In this document: one piece after another, positions 46,709-53,949 of the stretch
How the letters are laid out: each line of letters starts with the position of its first letter
How positions within the stretch are numbered: the first letter of the stretch is position 1
DNA from: Actinomadura sp. NBRC 104412
GTDB taxonomy: Bacteria > Actinomycetota > Actinomycetes > Streptosporangiales > Streptosporangiaceae
Direction: 5' to 3'
NCBI RefSeq assembly: GCF_030269515.1
Contig: NZ_BSTM01000019.1
Location: forward strand, 62,001-126,000
Length of the DNA stretch: 64,000 nt
Program-made: the position numbers and the translations under genes
The notes under the pieces: generated by a model
What the model saw: the letters and a program-made list of their open reading frames with translations, nothing else
Told to the model about the DNA's origin: nothing
The model's database searches: none

Positions 46709-47202
46709 CAGTGGTCCTCCCTTGTCTGCGGACGTGCCGGCGCGTCGTCCTCGTGGCCACGGCCGGTCCGTTCCGGTGTGGGGTACGACCCCCACACCCC
46801 ACGGAAGAGCCGGCCGGGCCGGTTCCCCTCCACTCCGCCGGCGCTTGGCTCCGCGGACCGGCCCGGCGTGTGGAAGGACCGCGTGACCGGACCCGTCGAC
46901 AGGGGGGCGGTCCCATCGCGTTCGACGGTCACGCGGCAGCGTCGAGCCGTCTGGGACGGACCCCAGACGGGGGTGTTGCGGTTCGGGTCGCGGTGCCGCC
47001 GTCCCGGCGGGTTCCGGGACGCCGGCCTGCGAGACTGATGTCGGCGAGGCCACCTCGGAGAGCGGGGTACCGCCCTGGCCGAAAAGATATGGCGCCAGAT
47101 ATTTTCTGGCAAGAGGTCGGCGCGAACTCGCCGCCCACCTGGTGCCCGGCCCCGCGCCCACCGGCCCTCCGCGACGGGAAGGCAGCAAGAGAAGGGAGAA
47201 CG
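46709..47202. other. Divergent promoter region, permease and gntR
   Basis: This 494-base gap separates the permease operon from the regulator. It contains one strong palindrome (47094-47110) beside an AT-rich stretch (AAAAGATATGG). Otherwise it is GC-rich with no supported gene, although one frame stays open through it. Confidence 0.5.
47094..47110. promoter_or_regulatory. Candidate GntR operator
   Basis: Perfect six-base arms GCCAGA / TCTGGC flank an AT-rich five-base spacer, 93 bases upstream of gntR in an otherwise GC-rich promoter region. The size fits a FadR-type GntR dimer site. Binding is inferred. Confidence 0.45.
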
Positions 47203-47985
47203 ATGCCCGCACCGGACGCGTCCGTGACCGCCCGGCTCGCCGTCTTCGCGCCCCTGGAGAACCTGGGCAGGGCGGAGGCCATCACCCGCCGGCTGGCCGA
47301 CGCGATCTCGCTGGGACTGCTCGCGGACGGGGAGCAACTGCCCAGCGAGCCGGATCTGGCCGCGCAGCTCGGCGTCGCCACGGTGACGGTCCGGGAGGCG
47401 CTGAGCGAGCTGCGCAACCAGGGGCTGATCGTGACGCGGCGCGGGCGCGGCGGCGGCAGCTTCGTGCGCGCGCCCGAGCAGGACGAGACCGCGGGGCGGC
47501 TGCGGCGCCGCCTGCGCGACCTGACCGTGGCCGACCTGCGCGACCTCGGCGACCACTACTCGTCGCTGGCGGCGGGCGCGGCCCTGCTCGCGGCCGAGCG
47601 CGCCTCGCCGGACGACCTGGAGCGGCTCGGCGAGGCGGCGGCGGCGTTCGCGGACGCCGTGTCGGGCGAGCGGCGGCACCACGCCGACGGGCGGTTCCAT
47701 GTGGAGGTGGCCGCCGCCGCGCAGTCGGCACGGCTCACCCGCGAGGAGATCCGGCTCCAGACCGAGATCGGCCCGCTGCTGTGGCTGCCGGGCGCCGACG
47801 CCCGGACCAGGCGCAGGCTGGACCGGCAGCACCGCGAGATCGTCGCCGCCATCGCGGCCGAGGACGCGGGGCGCGCGGCGGACCTGGCCAGGCGGCACGT
47901 GACCGAGGCCATCGAGCGCCTGGTCGAACTGCATCTCAGCCTCGTCGAATCGGGAGGCGGGGAAGCGGAAGGCGTAGCACCATGA
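47203..47985 (+). CDS. FadR-type GntR transcriptional regulator
   Basis: The 260-residue protein has an N-terminal winged helix: AITRRLADAISLGLLADGEQ, LPSEPDLAAQLGVATVTVRE, then LRNQGLIVTRRGRGGGSFV. An all-helical FCD effector domain follows, with HHADGRFHVEVAAAAQSARL and HREIVAAIAAEDAGRAADLA supplying the metal/ligand histidines. The ATG at 47203 follows GAAGGGAGAA. It is divergent from the permease operon and just upstream of the Cache protein, so it probably controls the locus in response to its substrate or a metabolite. Confidence 0.92.
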   Translation: MPAPDASVTARLAVFAPLENLGRAEAITRRLADAISLGLLADGEQLPSEPDLAAQLGVATVTVREALSELRNQGLIVTRRGRGGGSFVRAPEQDETAGRLRRRLRDLTVADLRDLGDHYSSLAAGAALLAAERASPDDLERLGEAAAAFADAVSGERRHHADGRFHVEVAAAAQSARLTREEIRLQTEIGPLLWLPGADARTRRRLDRQHREIVAAIAAEDAGRAADLARRHVTEAIERLVELHLSLVESGGGEAEGVAP

Positions 47986-48039
47986 TTGGCCGGCCCCTGG
48001 GCGCGACCCGGCGACGCCCACCGACCGTGAGGTGACAGT

Positions 48040-48798
48040 GTGAGACGACGCCAACCCGCACGCACTCCCGCTCCGGAGGGCCACCCTCAGGGCGAGTCCG
48101 CCGTCGGGCAGGTCTTCGACTCCGTGCTGCGCTCCATCGAGGGGCTCAGCGCCCAGGTGGTGGAGGTGGTCCGGGCGGCGTCCGGACGTGGCACCCGTCC
48201 TGCGCGGGACGAGCTCGCCCCGGTGCGGCAGGAGGTGTTCCGCATTCTGCGGGAGCACGCGCCCCTGGTCACCGGCAGCGGCTTCGTCGCCGCACCCGAC
48301 CTGCTCAGCGACGCGCCGCTGTGGCTGGAGTGGTGGCAGGCGGGCGAGGGCGGCGATCCCGAACGGCTCGTGGTCGACCTCGACCCGGCGAGCCGCGGCT
48401 TCTACGACTACACGGGACGCCCCTGGTTCACCGTGCCCGACCGTACGCGCGGCCCCAACATGCACGGTCCGTACGTGGACTACCACGGCACCGACCAGTA
48501 CATCCTCACCATGTCCACGCCCGTCCTGGAGGGCGGGACGTTCCTCGGGATCACCGGTGCCGACCTCTACCTGCGGACCGTGGAGAAGACCGTGCTGCCG
48601 CTGCTGCCGCCGGGCGCGATCCTGCTCAACGCGCAGGGCCGGGTGATCATCTCCCGTTCCGCGCGGCATGTGACGGGGGCGTTGCTCCGGCGCCTGGACG
48701 TGGCCACGGTGGAGCGCACCGGATCCCCGGTCGCCGTCCCCGACGGAGGCACCCTGGCCCGCTGCGGGGAGCTGCGGCTGTACCTTCTGACTCCCTGA
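48040..48798 (+). CDS. Stand-alone Cache-domain sensor protein
   Basis: The 252-residue protein has no signal peptide or membrane span. After a helical first third (QVFDSVLRSIEGLSAQVVEV), it shows a PDC/Cache fold: DPASRGFYDYTGRPWFTVPD, GPYVDYHGTDQYILTMSTPV and GGTFLGITGADLYLRTVEKT. Cache domains usually sense extracellular amino acids or amines as part of receptors. A cytosolic single-domain version is uncommon. It starts 54 bases after gntR in the same direction, so the two are probably co-expressed and may share the ligand. Confidence 0.85.
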   Translation: MRRRQPARTPAPEGHPQGESAVGQVFDSVLRSIEGLSAQVVEVVRAASGRGTRPARDELAPVRQEVFRILREHAPLVTGSGFVAAPDLLSDAPLWLEWWQAGEGGDPERLVVDLDPASRGFYDYTGRPWFTVPDRTRGPNMHGPYVDYHGTDQYILTMSTPVLEGGTFLGITGADLYLRTVEKTVLPLLPPGAILLNAQGRVIISRSARHVTGALLRRLDVATVERTGSPVAVPDGGTLARCGELRLYLLTP

Positions 48799-48999
48799 AA
48801 GGTCCGCCGCCTTGCCTCCGGCGCCGCCCCATTGACGTCATCTTTCAAAGGGCCTCAACGATCGCCCATATTAATGTCAAGGTCGGTCAATTGATCACCT
48901 CGTCCCGCATGAGAGGCGGGGGTGCGTGCTAGTTCTAACGGTGCACTACTTCATGTAGGCATCGACAGAACTCTCCGCGGATGAGCTTAGGAGGCTCAT

Positions 49000-49239
49000 A
49001 TGATGAAGCGACTGGCCGCGAGCGCCATCGTGACCACCGCGCTCGGCGGCGCCCTGATGACGGCCACGCCCGCGCTGGCCAACGACGACGACAACACCGT
49101 CAACCAGGAGAAGGTCGCCGAGCTCAACGTGCTCTGCAATGTCGCGGTGCTCGCCGTCCAGAAGGACGCGAACTGCGGCGGCACCAAGTCGGTGCTCTCC
49201 GACAGGGACCAGGCCAACGAGGTCAAGATCCGTCACTGA
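49000..49239 (+). CDS. Small secreted two-cysteine protein, paralogue 1
   Basis: The 79-residue precursor has a signal peptide (MMKRLAASAIVTTALGGALM) with a likely cut after ALA27. The 52-residue mature part starts NDDDNTVNQEKVAELNVLCN. Cys46 and Cys59 flank a hydrophobic stretch (NVAVLAVQKDAN) and probably pair. A strong TAGGAGG precedes the start. It shares about 60% of residues with the next gene, including both cysteine positions, so it is a tandem duplicate. The style recalls small exported actinomycete surface proteins, but I recognise no family. A strong terminator follows. Confidence 0.88.
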   Translation: MMKRLAASAIVTTALGGALMTATPALANDDDNTVNQEKVAELNVLCNVAVLAVQKDANCGGTKSVLSDRDQANEVKIRH

Positions 49240-49254
49240 GCCGAGGCGGTACTC

Positions 49255-49290
49255 GGGGCAGGGAGCCGTCCGGCTCCCTGCCCCTTTTTT
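49255..49290 (+). terminator. Intrinsic terminator after secreted paralogue 1
   Basis: A perfect 13-base stem (GGGGCAGGGAGCC / GGCTCCCTGCCCC), four-base loop and six T residues follow 15 bases after the stop codon. This is the clearest intrinsic terminator in the window. Confidence 0.92.
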
Positions 49291-49491
49291 CGTCGCCGCA
49301 CCGGGCCACCCCGGAAACCGCGCATTCCGATATTTCCGAGGAATTGGAACAGCCCGAAATGTCGGATACCTATCGTCGTTCGGCCATTACCGCCAAGCGC
49401 GCCCAGCGGACGGGCAATGTTATGGTCAACGACGCCGATTCTCGCGTTCCACAGCGCATGAAATGCGCGACATCGTGTTACTAATAACCGT

Positions 49492-49509
49492 GCCTACACC
49501 GCTGTAGGC
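49492..49509 (+). promoter_or_regulatory. Inverted repeat upstream of secreted paralogue 2
   Basis: A perfect seven-base inverted repeat (GCCTACA / TGTAGGC) with a four-base spacer lies 34 bases before the start codon. The first paralogue has a related, less perfect site (CTAC ... GTAG) at about 48945-48960, at a similar distance. It could be an operator or 5'-leader hairpin shared by the pair. Confidence 0.5.
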
Positions 49510-49543
49510 GCGAAGCGCTCTCGAGAGAGGCTAGGAGGCTCAA

Positions 49544-49801
49544 ATGCTCAAGCGACTGGCAGCGGCCGGAATGCTCACCGCCGCGCTGGGCGGGGCCATG
49601 CTCACGGCGACGCCCGCCATGGCCAACGACGACGACAACACGGTGAACCAGGAGAAGGTTCTCGAGGTCAACCTGCTCTGCAACGTCGGCATCCTCGCGA
49701 TCCAGAAGGACGCGAACTGCGGCGGCAGCACGTCCGCGCTCTCGGACGACGACCAGGCCAACGAGATCAACATCCACAAGCACCACAAGAAGCGCCGCTG
49801 A
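49544..49801 (+). CDS. Small secreted two-cysteine protein, paralogue 2
   Basis: The 85-residue precursor mirrors its neighbour: signal peptide MLKRLAAAGMLTAALGGAML, likely cut after AMA27, mature start NDDDNTVNQEKVLEVNLLCN, and Cys46 and Cys59 at identical positions. It differs mainly by a basic histidine-rich C-terminus (NIHKHHKKRR), which could bind metal or an acidic polymer. TAGGAGG precedes the ATG. It has its own promoter region and terminator, so the two copies can be regulated separately. Confidence 0.88.
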   Translation: MLKRLAAAGMLTAALGGAMLTATPAMANDDDNTVNQEKVLEVNLLCNVGILAIQKDANCGGSTSALSDDDQANEINIHKHHKKRR

Positions 49802-50113
49802 CGTCGTCGTCACGTCCAAGGCGGGAGGCCACCGGCCTCCCGCCTTTTCGCGTCTTCCGGCCCGCCCCGCCGCGGCCGCTTCGCCAATCCGATTCGGAAT
49901 ACCATTCCGGACATTATTGAAGGTCGATCGCCCTACCTTTTGCCACCCCTTTGCCGACGGTATGGGGAGGTGTGGGAGAAACGCGCTCGCTCACCCTTTG
50001 CCGTCGAAAGCGAGAGCCGATATACCTAGACGTGCCCTCGCTCGGCGAGAGCGGGGGCAGGACATCCGGTATCGGCTTATGTACCGGAAGCGACGAGAAA
50101 GAGGAAAAACCCC
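49802..50113. other. Leader region of the two-cysteine precursor gene
   Basis: This 312-base gap starts with a terminator and contains no supported gene. A TATACCT hexamer near 50019-50025 could be a -10 element. A hairpin TCCGGTA / TACCGGA (50065-50071 and 50082-50088) lies 25 bases before the start codon of the precursor peptide, close enough to affect translation. Confidence 0.4.
49818..49846 (+). terminator. Terminator after secreted paralogue 2
   Basis: A 13-base stem AAGGCGGGAGGCC / GGCCTCCCGCCTT with a three-base loop is followed by TT. It lies 16 bases after the stop. Confidence 0.85.
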
Positions 50114-50398
50114 ATGAAGACACTCAGCTACACCGAGCTGGACGAGCTGGCCGGCGAGGTCCTGCCGGAGCGCGCCGTGCTCTCCACCCTCCTGGTGGGC
50201 GGCAACGGCGGCGACTCCTACAACAACAACAACGGCGGCGGCTGGGACCACGACGCGGGCTCGTCGATCGCGCAGAACGCCTGCCAGAGCCACATCAGCA
50301 AGCCCGACAGCGGCCTGCTCCAGCTCATCGGCCTGCACGCGCAGAACGACCACCAGTCGCTCACCTGCGTCCCGGGCACCTCGATCTCCGGCCACTGA
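50114..50398 (+). CDS. Candidate leader-core precursor peptide 1
   Basis: The 94-residue peptide has no secretion signal. Residues 4-24 form a leader-like helix (LSYTELDELAGEVLPERAVL), which is closely repeated in the next gene. VGGNGG follows, a possible double-glycine-type cut at residues 28-30. The middle is Asn/Gly-rich (YNNNNGGGWDHD). The core has Cys57 in NACQSHIS and Cys85 in SLTCVPGTS, 27 residues apart. AGAGGA precedes the start. The paired design with the next gene and the downstream M50 peptidase suggest a ribosomally made, processed peptide. The product type is unknown. Confidence 0.8.
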   Translation: MKTLSYTELDELAGEVLPERAVLSTLLVGGNGGDSYNNNNGGGWDHDAGSSIAQNACQSHISKPDSGLLQLIGLHAQNDHQSLTCVPGTSISGH

Positions 50399-50434
50399 GC
50401 CGCACGCAACACATAGGCGGGTTCACGCCCGTGC

Positions 50435-50461
50435 GAAGGGCTGGCGCAATGCCAGCCCTTC
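50435..50461 (+). terminator. Terminator or attenuator between precursor genes
   Basis: A perfect 11-base stem GAAGGGCTGGC / GCCAGCCCTTC with a five-base loop is followed by CCCTTCTTCT. It lies 37 bases after the first precursor, which may allow higher expression of that peptide than of downstream genes. Confidence 0.78.
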
Positions 50462-50514
50462 CCCTTCTTCTCGCCCATTTCCACCACATCCTCCGCCAAG
50501 GGAACGCAGACGAA

Positions 50515-50787
50515 ATGAAACACTCTGGTGGCCAAGAGCTGAATTATGCCGATCTCGACCGTTTGACGGCCGAGGTGCTGCCCCCGCGGCTGGCGCTGTC
50601 GAACGGCGTTCCGGCACCGGGTCCCGCCCCCGTCCATTACATGGCGAGCCCGAGCACCGAGGTGTTCTACGCCTGCCAGGTGACCCATTCGGAGGGCACG
50701 CCCGGCGTCCTCGGCACCGGGCTGCTGGCACGGGCGCCGTACTCCACGATGACCTGCGTCCCCGGTGTCGTCCATGCACGGGGCTAG
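50515..50787 (+). CDS. Candidate leader-core precursor peptide 2
   Basis: The 90-residue peptide repeats the leader of the previous one (LNYADLDRLTAEVLPPRLAL, residues 9-28) and the core pattern, with Cys54 in YACQVTHS and Cys81 in TMTCVPGVV, 26 residues apart. The middle differs (GVPAPGPAPVHYMASPSTEV). The shared residues are ACQ before the first cysteine region and TCVPG at the second. It starts at ATG 50515 after AAGGGA. The next gene's frame begins before this one ends, which implies coupled translation with the M50 peptidase. Confidence 0.78.
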   Translation: MKHSGGQELNYADLDRLTAEVLPPRLALSNGVPAPGPAPVHYMASPSTEVFYACQVTHSEGTPGVLGTGLLARAPYSTMTCVPGVVHARG

Positions 50788-52279
50788 GAGCCCGCGCGCC
50801 AGGAACCCGCGCACCCCCGTCAAGGCCCCCGATGCGGCCTTCCCAGATGCGACCCTCTCCTATGCGGCCCCCTCCGCCATGACCACCGGTGGGACCGACG
50901 GTGGGACCGGCGGCGAGCCCCCCGCCGGACAGACCATACGGGCGGCTCCGCTGACCCTGCCCGTCCTCGCGGACGGCGCGGAGCTGGTCGGGAGGTTCAG
51001 GCACTCCGGGTACCGCGAGCCGTCCCAGTTGGTCTGCCTGCCCAACCGGCAGCTCGTCCGGCTGCCCACTCTGCTGTACCTGGTCGTCAGGACCCTGGAC
51101 GAGTACCGCGACGCCGCCCCGGCCGCCGACCCCCGCCGGACGCTGGAACGGGTGGCCGAGGACGTCAGCCGTGCCGCGGGCGTCCGGATCACCGGAGAGC
51201 AGGTCGTCTATCTCGTCGACCGCAAACTCGCCCCCCTCGGCATCACCTCCTACAGCGACGGGACGCCGCCGCCGGTCGTGAAGGCCAGCCCGTTCCTGGG
51301 GCTGCGCTTCAAGATGGCCGTGCTGCCGGAGCGGGCCACCTGGTTCCTCGGCGGCCTGTTCTCGTGGCTGTTCCGCCCCACCGTGATGGTGGTCATGGTC
51401 GCCGCCATCCTGGTGAGCGAGGTCTGGCTGTTCACGACCCGGTCGCTGGGCGACGCGCTGCACCAGCTCATCCTCGCGCCCGTGACCATCCTGCTGGTCA
51501 TGGGCCTGGGCGTGCTGTCGTGCGCGTTCCACGAGGTCGGCCACGCCACCGCCTGCCGCTACAGCGGCGTCCGGCCGGGCGCCATGGGCTGCGGCATCTA
51601 CCTGGTGTGGCCGGCGTTCTACACCGACGTCACCGAGTCGTACCGGCTGGGCGTCGCCGGGCGCGTCCGCACCGACCTGGCCGGGGTGTACTTCAACGGC
51701 GTCTTCGTCGTCGCCCTGACGCTGCTCTACCTGCAGACCGGGTTCCAGCCGCTGCTGGTGGCGATCCTGTACGTCAACTTCGAGATCGTCCAGCAACTGC
51801 TGCCCAGCCTGCGGTTCGACGGGTACTACATCATCTCCGACCTGATCGGCGTCCCCGACCTGTTCAAGTACATCGGGCCGATCCTGCGCCGCACCCTGCT
51901 GCGCCGCCCGGCCGACGTTCGGCTGAAGGAGCTCAAGCGCTGGCCGCAGCTCGTGGTGACGCTGTGGGTGCTGACGGTCCTGCCCGCGCTGGCCTTCCAG
52001 CTCGGGCTGATCGCGACGCAGCTTCCCCGGCTGTTCGGCTCCGGCTGGTGGATGATCAAGCAGCTCGCCGCCACCGCGATGGCCGGGGACGCGGGGACGC
52101 TTCTCCTCGTCACCTCGGGCCTGCAAATCCTGCTCCTGCTGCTGCCGCCCCTGGGCGTGGTGCTGATCCTGTACCAGATGGCCCGGTGGGTGGTGCGGAG
52201 GCTCGTCCTGTACGTCCAGGGTCCGCCCGAACCGGAGCCGGTGCCCGATGGTCAGCCGTCCAGGTCGACGATGGCGTAG
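50765..52279 (+). CDS. Membrane M50 metallopeptidase with RRE-like N-terminus
   Basis: The protein of up to 504 residues has a cytoplasmic N-terminal domain (about residues 75-165: VCLPNRQLVRLPTLLYLVV to LVDRKLAPLGI). It resembles the PqqD-type RiPP recognition element found in peptide-maturation peptidases. The membrane part has six or more spans, the zinc motif CAFHEVGHATACRYSG and the third-ligand region LRFDGYYIISDLIG. This is the M50 site-2-type family that includes YydH-like peptide-processing enzymes. The start is uncertain (50765, 50774 or 50879), since none has a good ribosome site and coupling to the precursor gene is likely. Its 3' end overlaps the GH13 gene by 28 bases. Confidence 0.88.
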   Translation: MSSMHGARSPRARNPRTPVKAPDAAFPDATLSYAAPSAMTTGGTDGGTGGEPPAGQTIRAAPLTLPVLADGAELVGRFRHSGYREPSQLVCLPNRQLVRLPTLLYLVVRTLDEYRDAAPAADPRRTLERVAEDVSRAAGVRITGEQVVYLVDRKLAPLGITSYSDGTPPPVVKASPFLGLRFKMAVLPERATWFLGGLFSWLFRPTVMVVMVAAILVSEVWLFTTRSLGDALHQLILAPVTILLVMGLGVLSCAFHEVGHATACRYSGVRPGAMGCGIYLVWPAFYTDVTESYRLGVAGRVRTDLAGVYFNGVFVVALTLLYLQTGFQPLLVAILYVNFEIVQQLLPSLRFDGYYIISDLIGVPDLFKYIGPILRRTLLRRPADVRLKELKRWPQLVVTLWVLTVLPALAFQLGLIATQLPRLFGSGWWMIKQLAATAMAGDAGTLLLVTSGLQILLLLLPPLGVVLILYQMARWVVRRLVLYVQGPPEPEPVPDGQPSRSTMA

Positions 52280-53931
52280 GAGAAGCCCTCGGCCTCCACA
52301 CCGTCGCCGGTGAGGGTGACGCCGCGTCCCTCGACCAGGCGTCCCGTGCCGATCGCACCCCGACCCGGCTTCCGGGCGGGCTTGAACGCGGCGGCCCGGC
52401 GGCGGGGGTTGATGACGACGAGGTACCGGTCGCCCCGTACGTAGGTGAAGGGGAAGCCGTCGTGCAGGATCCTCACCTCCGCCCCGGCTCCCAGCTCGGG
52501 GGACGACGCGCGCAGCGCGATGAGGCGGCGCACGAGGTTCAGCAGCGAACCCGGGTCGGCGCGCTGGCCCTCCACGGTGGGACGCGACGGGTCGGGGTCG
52601 ATCGGCAGGTACAGGCGGTCGGCGGGCGCGGTGGAGAAGCCGGCGTTCGGCCCGGAGTCCCATTGCATGGGGGTGCGGGAGCCCGCGCGGTTGTAGTCGG
52701 GACCGGCGAAGCCGATGACGCTGCCCTCCTTGTCGGGCAGCCCCGGGACGTAGCGCATGCCGATCTCGTCGCCGTAGTAGATGGCGGGCAGCGTGGGCCA
52801 CGTGAGGAGCAGCGCGAAGGCCGCGGGAAGCTCCTCGGGCGTCCGGGGACCGCAGCCCAGCCGCGAGAAGTCGTGGTTGGACGTGGGCAACGCGATGTGC
52901 CCCGCGTCGCCGATCGTCTCCATGGCCTCCAGCCACGCCTGGACGAACGGGCGCGGCGACCCCTTGCCCTCGGCGTCGAAGAAGCAGTCGACGGCCTTCC
53001 AGTGCTCCATGTCGATGCCGCCGTGGTTGTTCCACAGCGACCGCAGGGCCAGGCCGTCGCCGTCGCCTCCGAAGTGCAGGAAGAAGTCACCGTGGAAGCC
53101 CGCGGGCACCGACACCGCCGGGTCTCCCCACTCGGACAGCAGGACGGCGTCGGGATGGGCGCGGTCCAGCCACGCGCGCAGTTCCTTCCACAACAGGGAG
53201 GTCTCGCGGAACCCGGGATCGTCCTTCACCAGGGACGAGGCCATGTCGACGCGGAAGCCCGCGATCCCCAGCCGCAGCCAGTGGTCCATGATCTCGCGGA
53301 GCGCGGCGCGGTTGGCGCGGGGCCCGTCGGCGTCCACCGGCTGCCGCCACGGCTCCGACGGCGCCATGCGGGCGTAGCCGAAGTTCAGCGCGGGCTGGGT
53401 CGGGAAGAAGTTCGGCAGGTACGCGCCGTTTCTGCCGCCGGGGGACGGGACGAAGCCGCGGGGAGGCTCGTCGGTGTCGGCCCAGATGTAGCGGTGGTCG
53501 GAGGGGTCGTTCGCCGACGCCGTGAACCAGGGGTGCTCGTCGGAGGTGTGGCCCGCGACCAGGTCGAGCAGCACCCGGATGCCGTGGTGGCGCGCGGTCT
53601 CCACCAGGCGTGCCAGGTCGTCGGCCGTCCCGTACCGGGGAGCGATGGAGAGGTAGTCGGAGACGTCGTAGCCCGCGTCCCGGAACGGCGACGCGAAGCA
53701 GGGGTTGATCCAGATGGTGTTCACCCCGAGCCAGGACAGATGGCCGAGGCGTTCGGTGATCCCGTTGAGGTCGCCGATGCCGTCGCCGTCGGAGTCGGCG
53801 AAGCTCTGCGGATAGATCTGGTACAGGATGGCGTCGGCCAGCCAGGCCGGGCGGGAGCGGGGGGTGGGGTCACTGCGCACGTCTCCGATCGTGCCCGGCG
53901 AGTGGATCTTCTGAAAGTCCCCCTCCGGCAT
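52252..53931 (-). CDS. GH13 alpha-glucosidase/oligo-1,6-glucosidase-like enzyme
   Basis: The 559-residue glycoside hydrolase has the family 13 motifs in order: YQIYPQSFADSDGDGIGDLN, DLVAGHTSDEHPWF (region I), GFRVDMASSL with nucleophile Asp (region II), VLLSEWGD with the acid/base Glu (region III) and LPTSNHDFSRLG (region IV). A QPDLNW-like segment is ALNFGYARM. It most resembles intracellular alpha-glucosidases/trehalose-active enzymes; no signal peptide is visible. It is convergent with the M50 gene and probably unrelated to it. The start ATG at 53931 follows CGGAGGCGA. Confidence 0.92.
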   Translation of the reverse strand: MPEGDFQKIHSPGTIGDVRSDPTPRSRPAWLADAILYQIYPQSFADSDGDGIGDLNGITERLGHLSWLGVNTIWINPCFASPFRDAGYDVSDYLSIAPRYGTADDLARLVETARHHGIRVLLDLVAGHTSDEHPWFTASANDPSDHRYIWADTDEPPRGFVPSPGGRNGAYLPNFFPTQPALNFGYARMAPSEPWRQPVDADGPRANRAALREIMDHWLRLGIAGFRVDMASSLVKDDPGFRETSLLWKELRAWLDRAHPDAVLLSEWGDPAVSVPAGFHGDFFLHFGGDGDGLALRSLWNNHGGIDMEHWKAVDCFFDAEGKGSPRPFVQAWLEAMETIGDAGHIALPTSNHDFSRLGCGPRTPEELPAAFALLLTWPTLPAIYYGDEIGMRYVPGLPDKEGSVIGFAGPDYNRAGSRTPMQWDSGPNAGFSTAPADRLYLPIDPDPSRPTVEGQRADPGSLLNLVRRLIALRASSPELGAGAEVRILHDGFPFTYVRGDRYLVVINPRRRAAAFKPARKPGRGAIGTGRLVEGRGVTLTGDGVEAEGFSYAIVDLDG

Positions 53932-53949
53932 TCGCCTCCGCGAGCCCGG

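Noticed and set aside
41160..46916. A 1918-codon open frame spanning several genes
   Set aside because: It is the glutamine-synthetase-like frame running open through the reductase, P450 and permease genes in another phase. Only 41160-42539 is conserved.
49000..49801. Chaplin or rodlin identity for the secreted paralogues
   Set aside because: Size and export fit, but the sequence lacks chaplin repeats and the cysteine spacing differs. I left them unnamed.
49951..50787. Single 278-codon protein covering both precursor peptides
   Set aside because: It runs out of frame through precursor 1 and its terminator. Only its final 90 codons have a ribosome site and match the precursor pattern.
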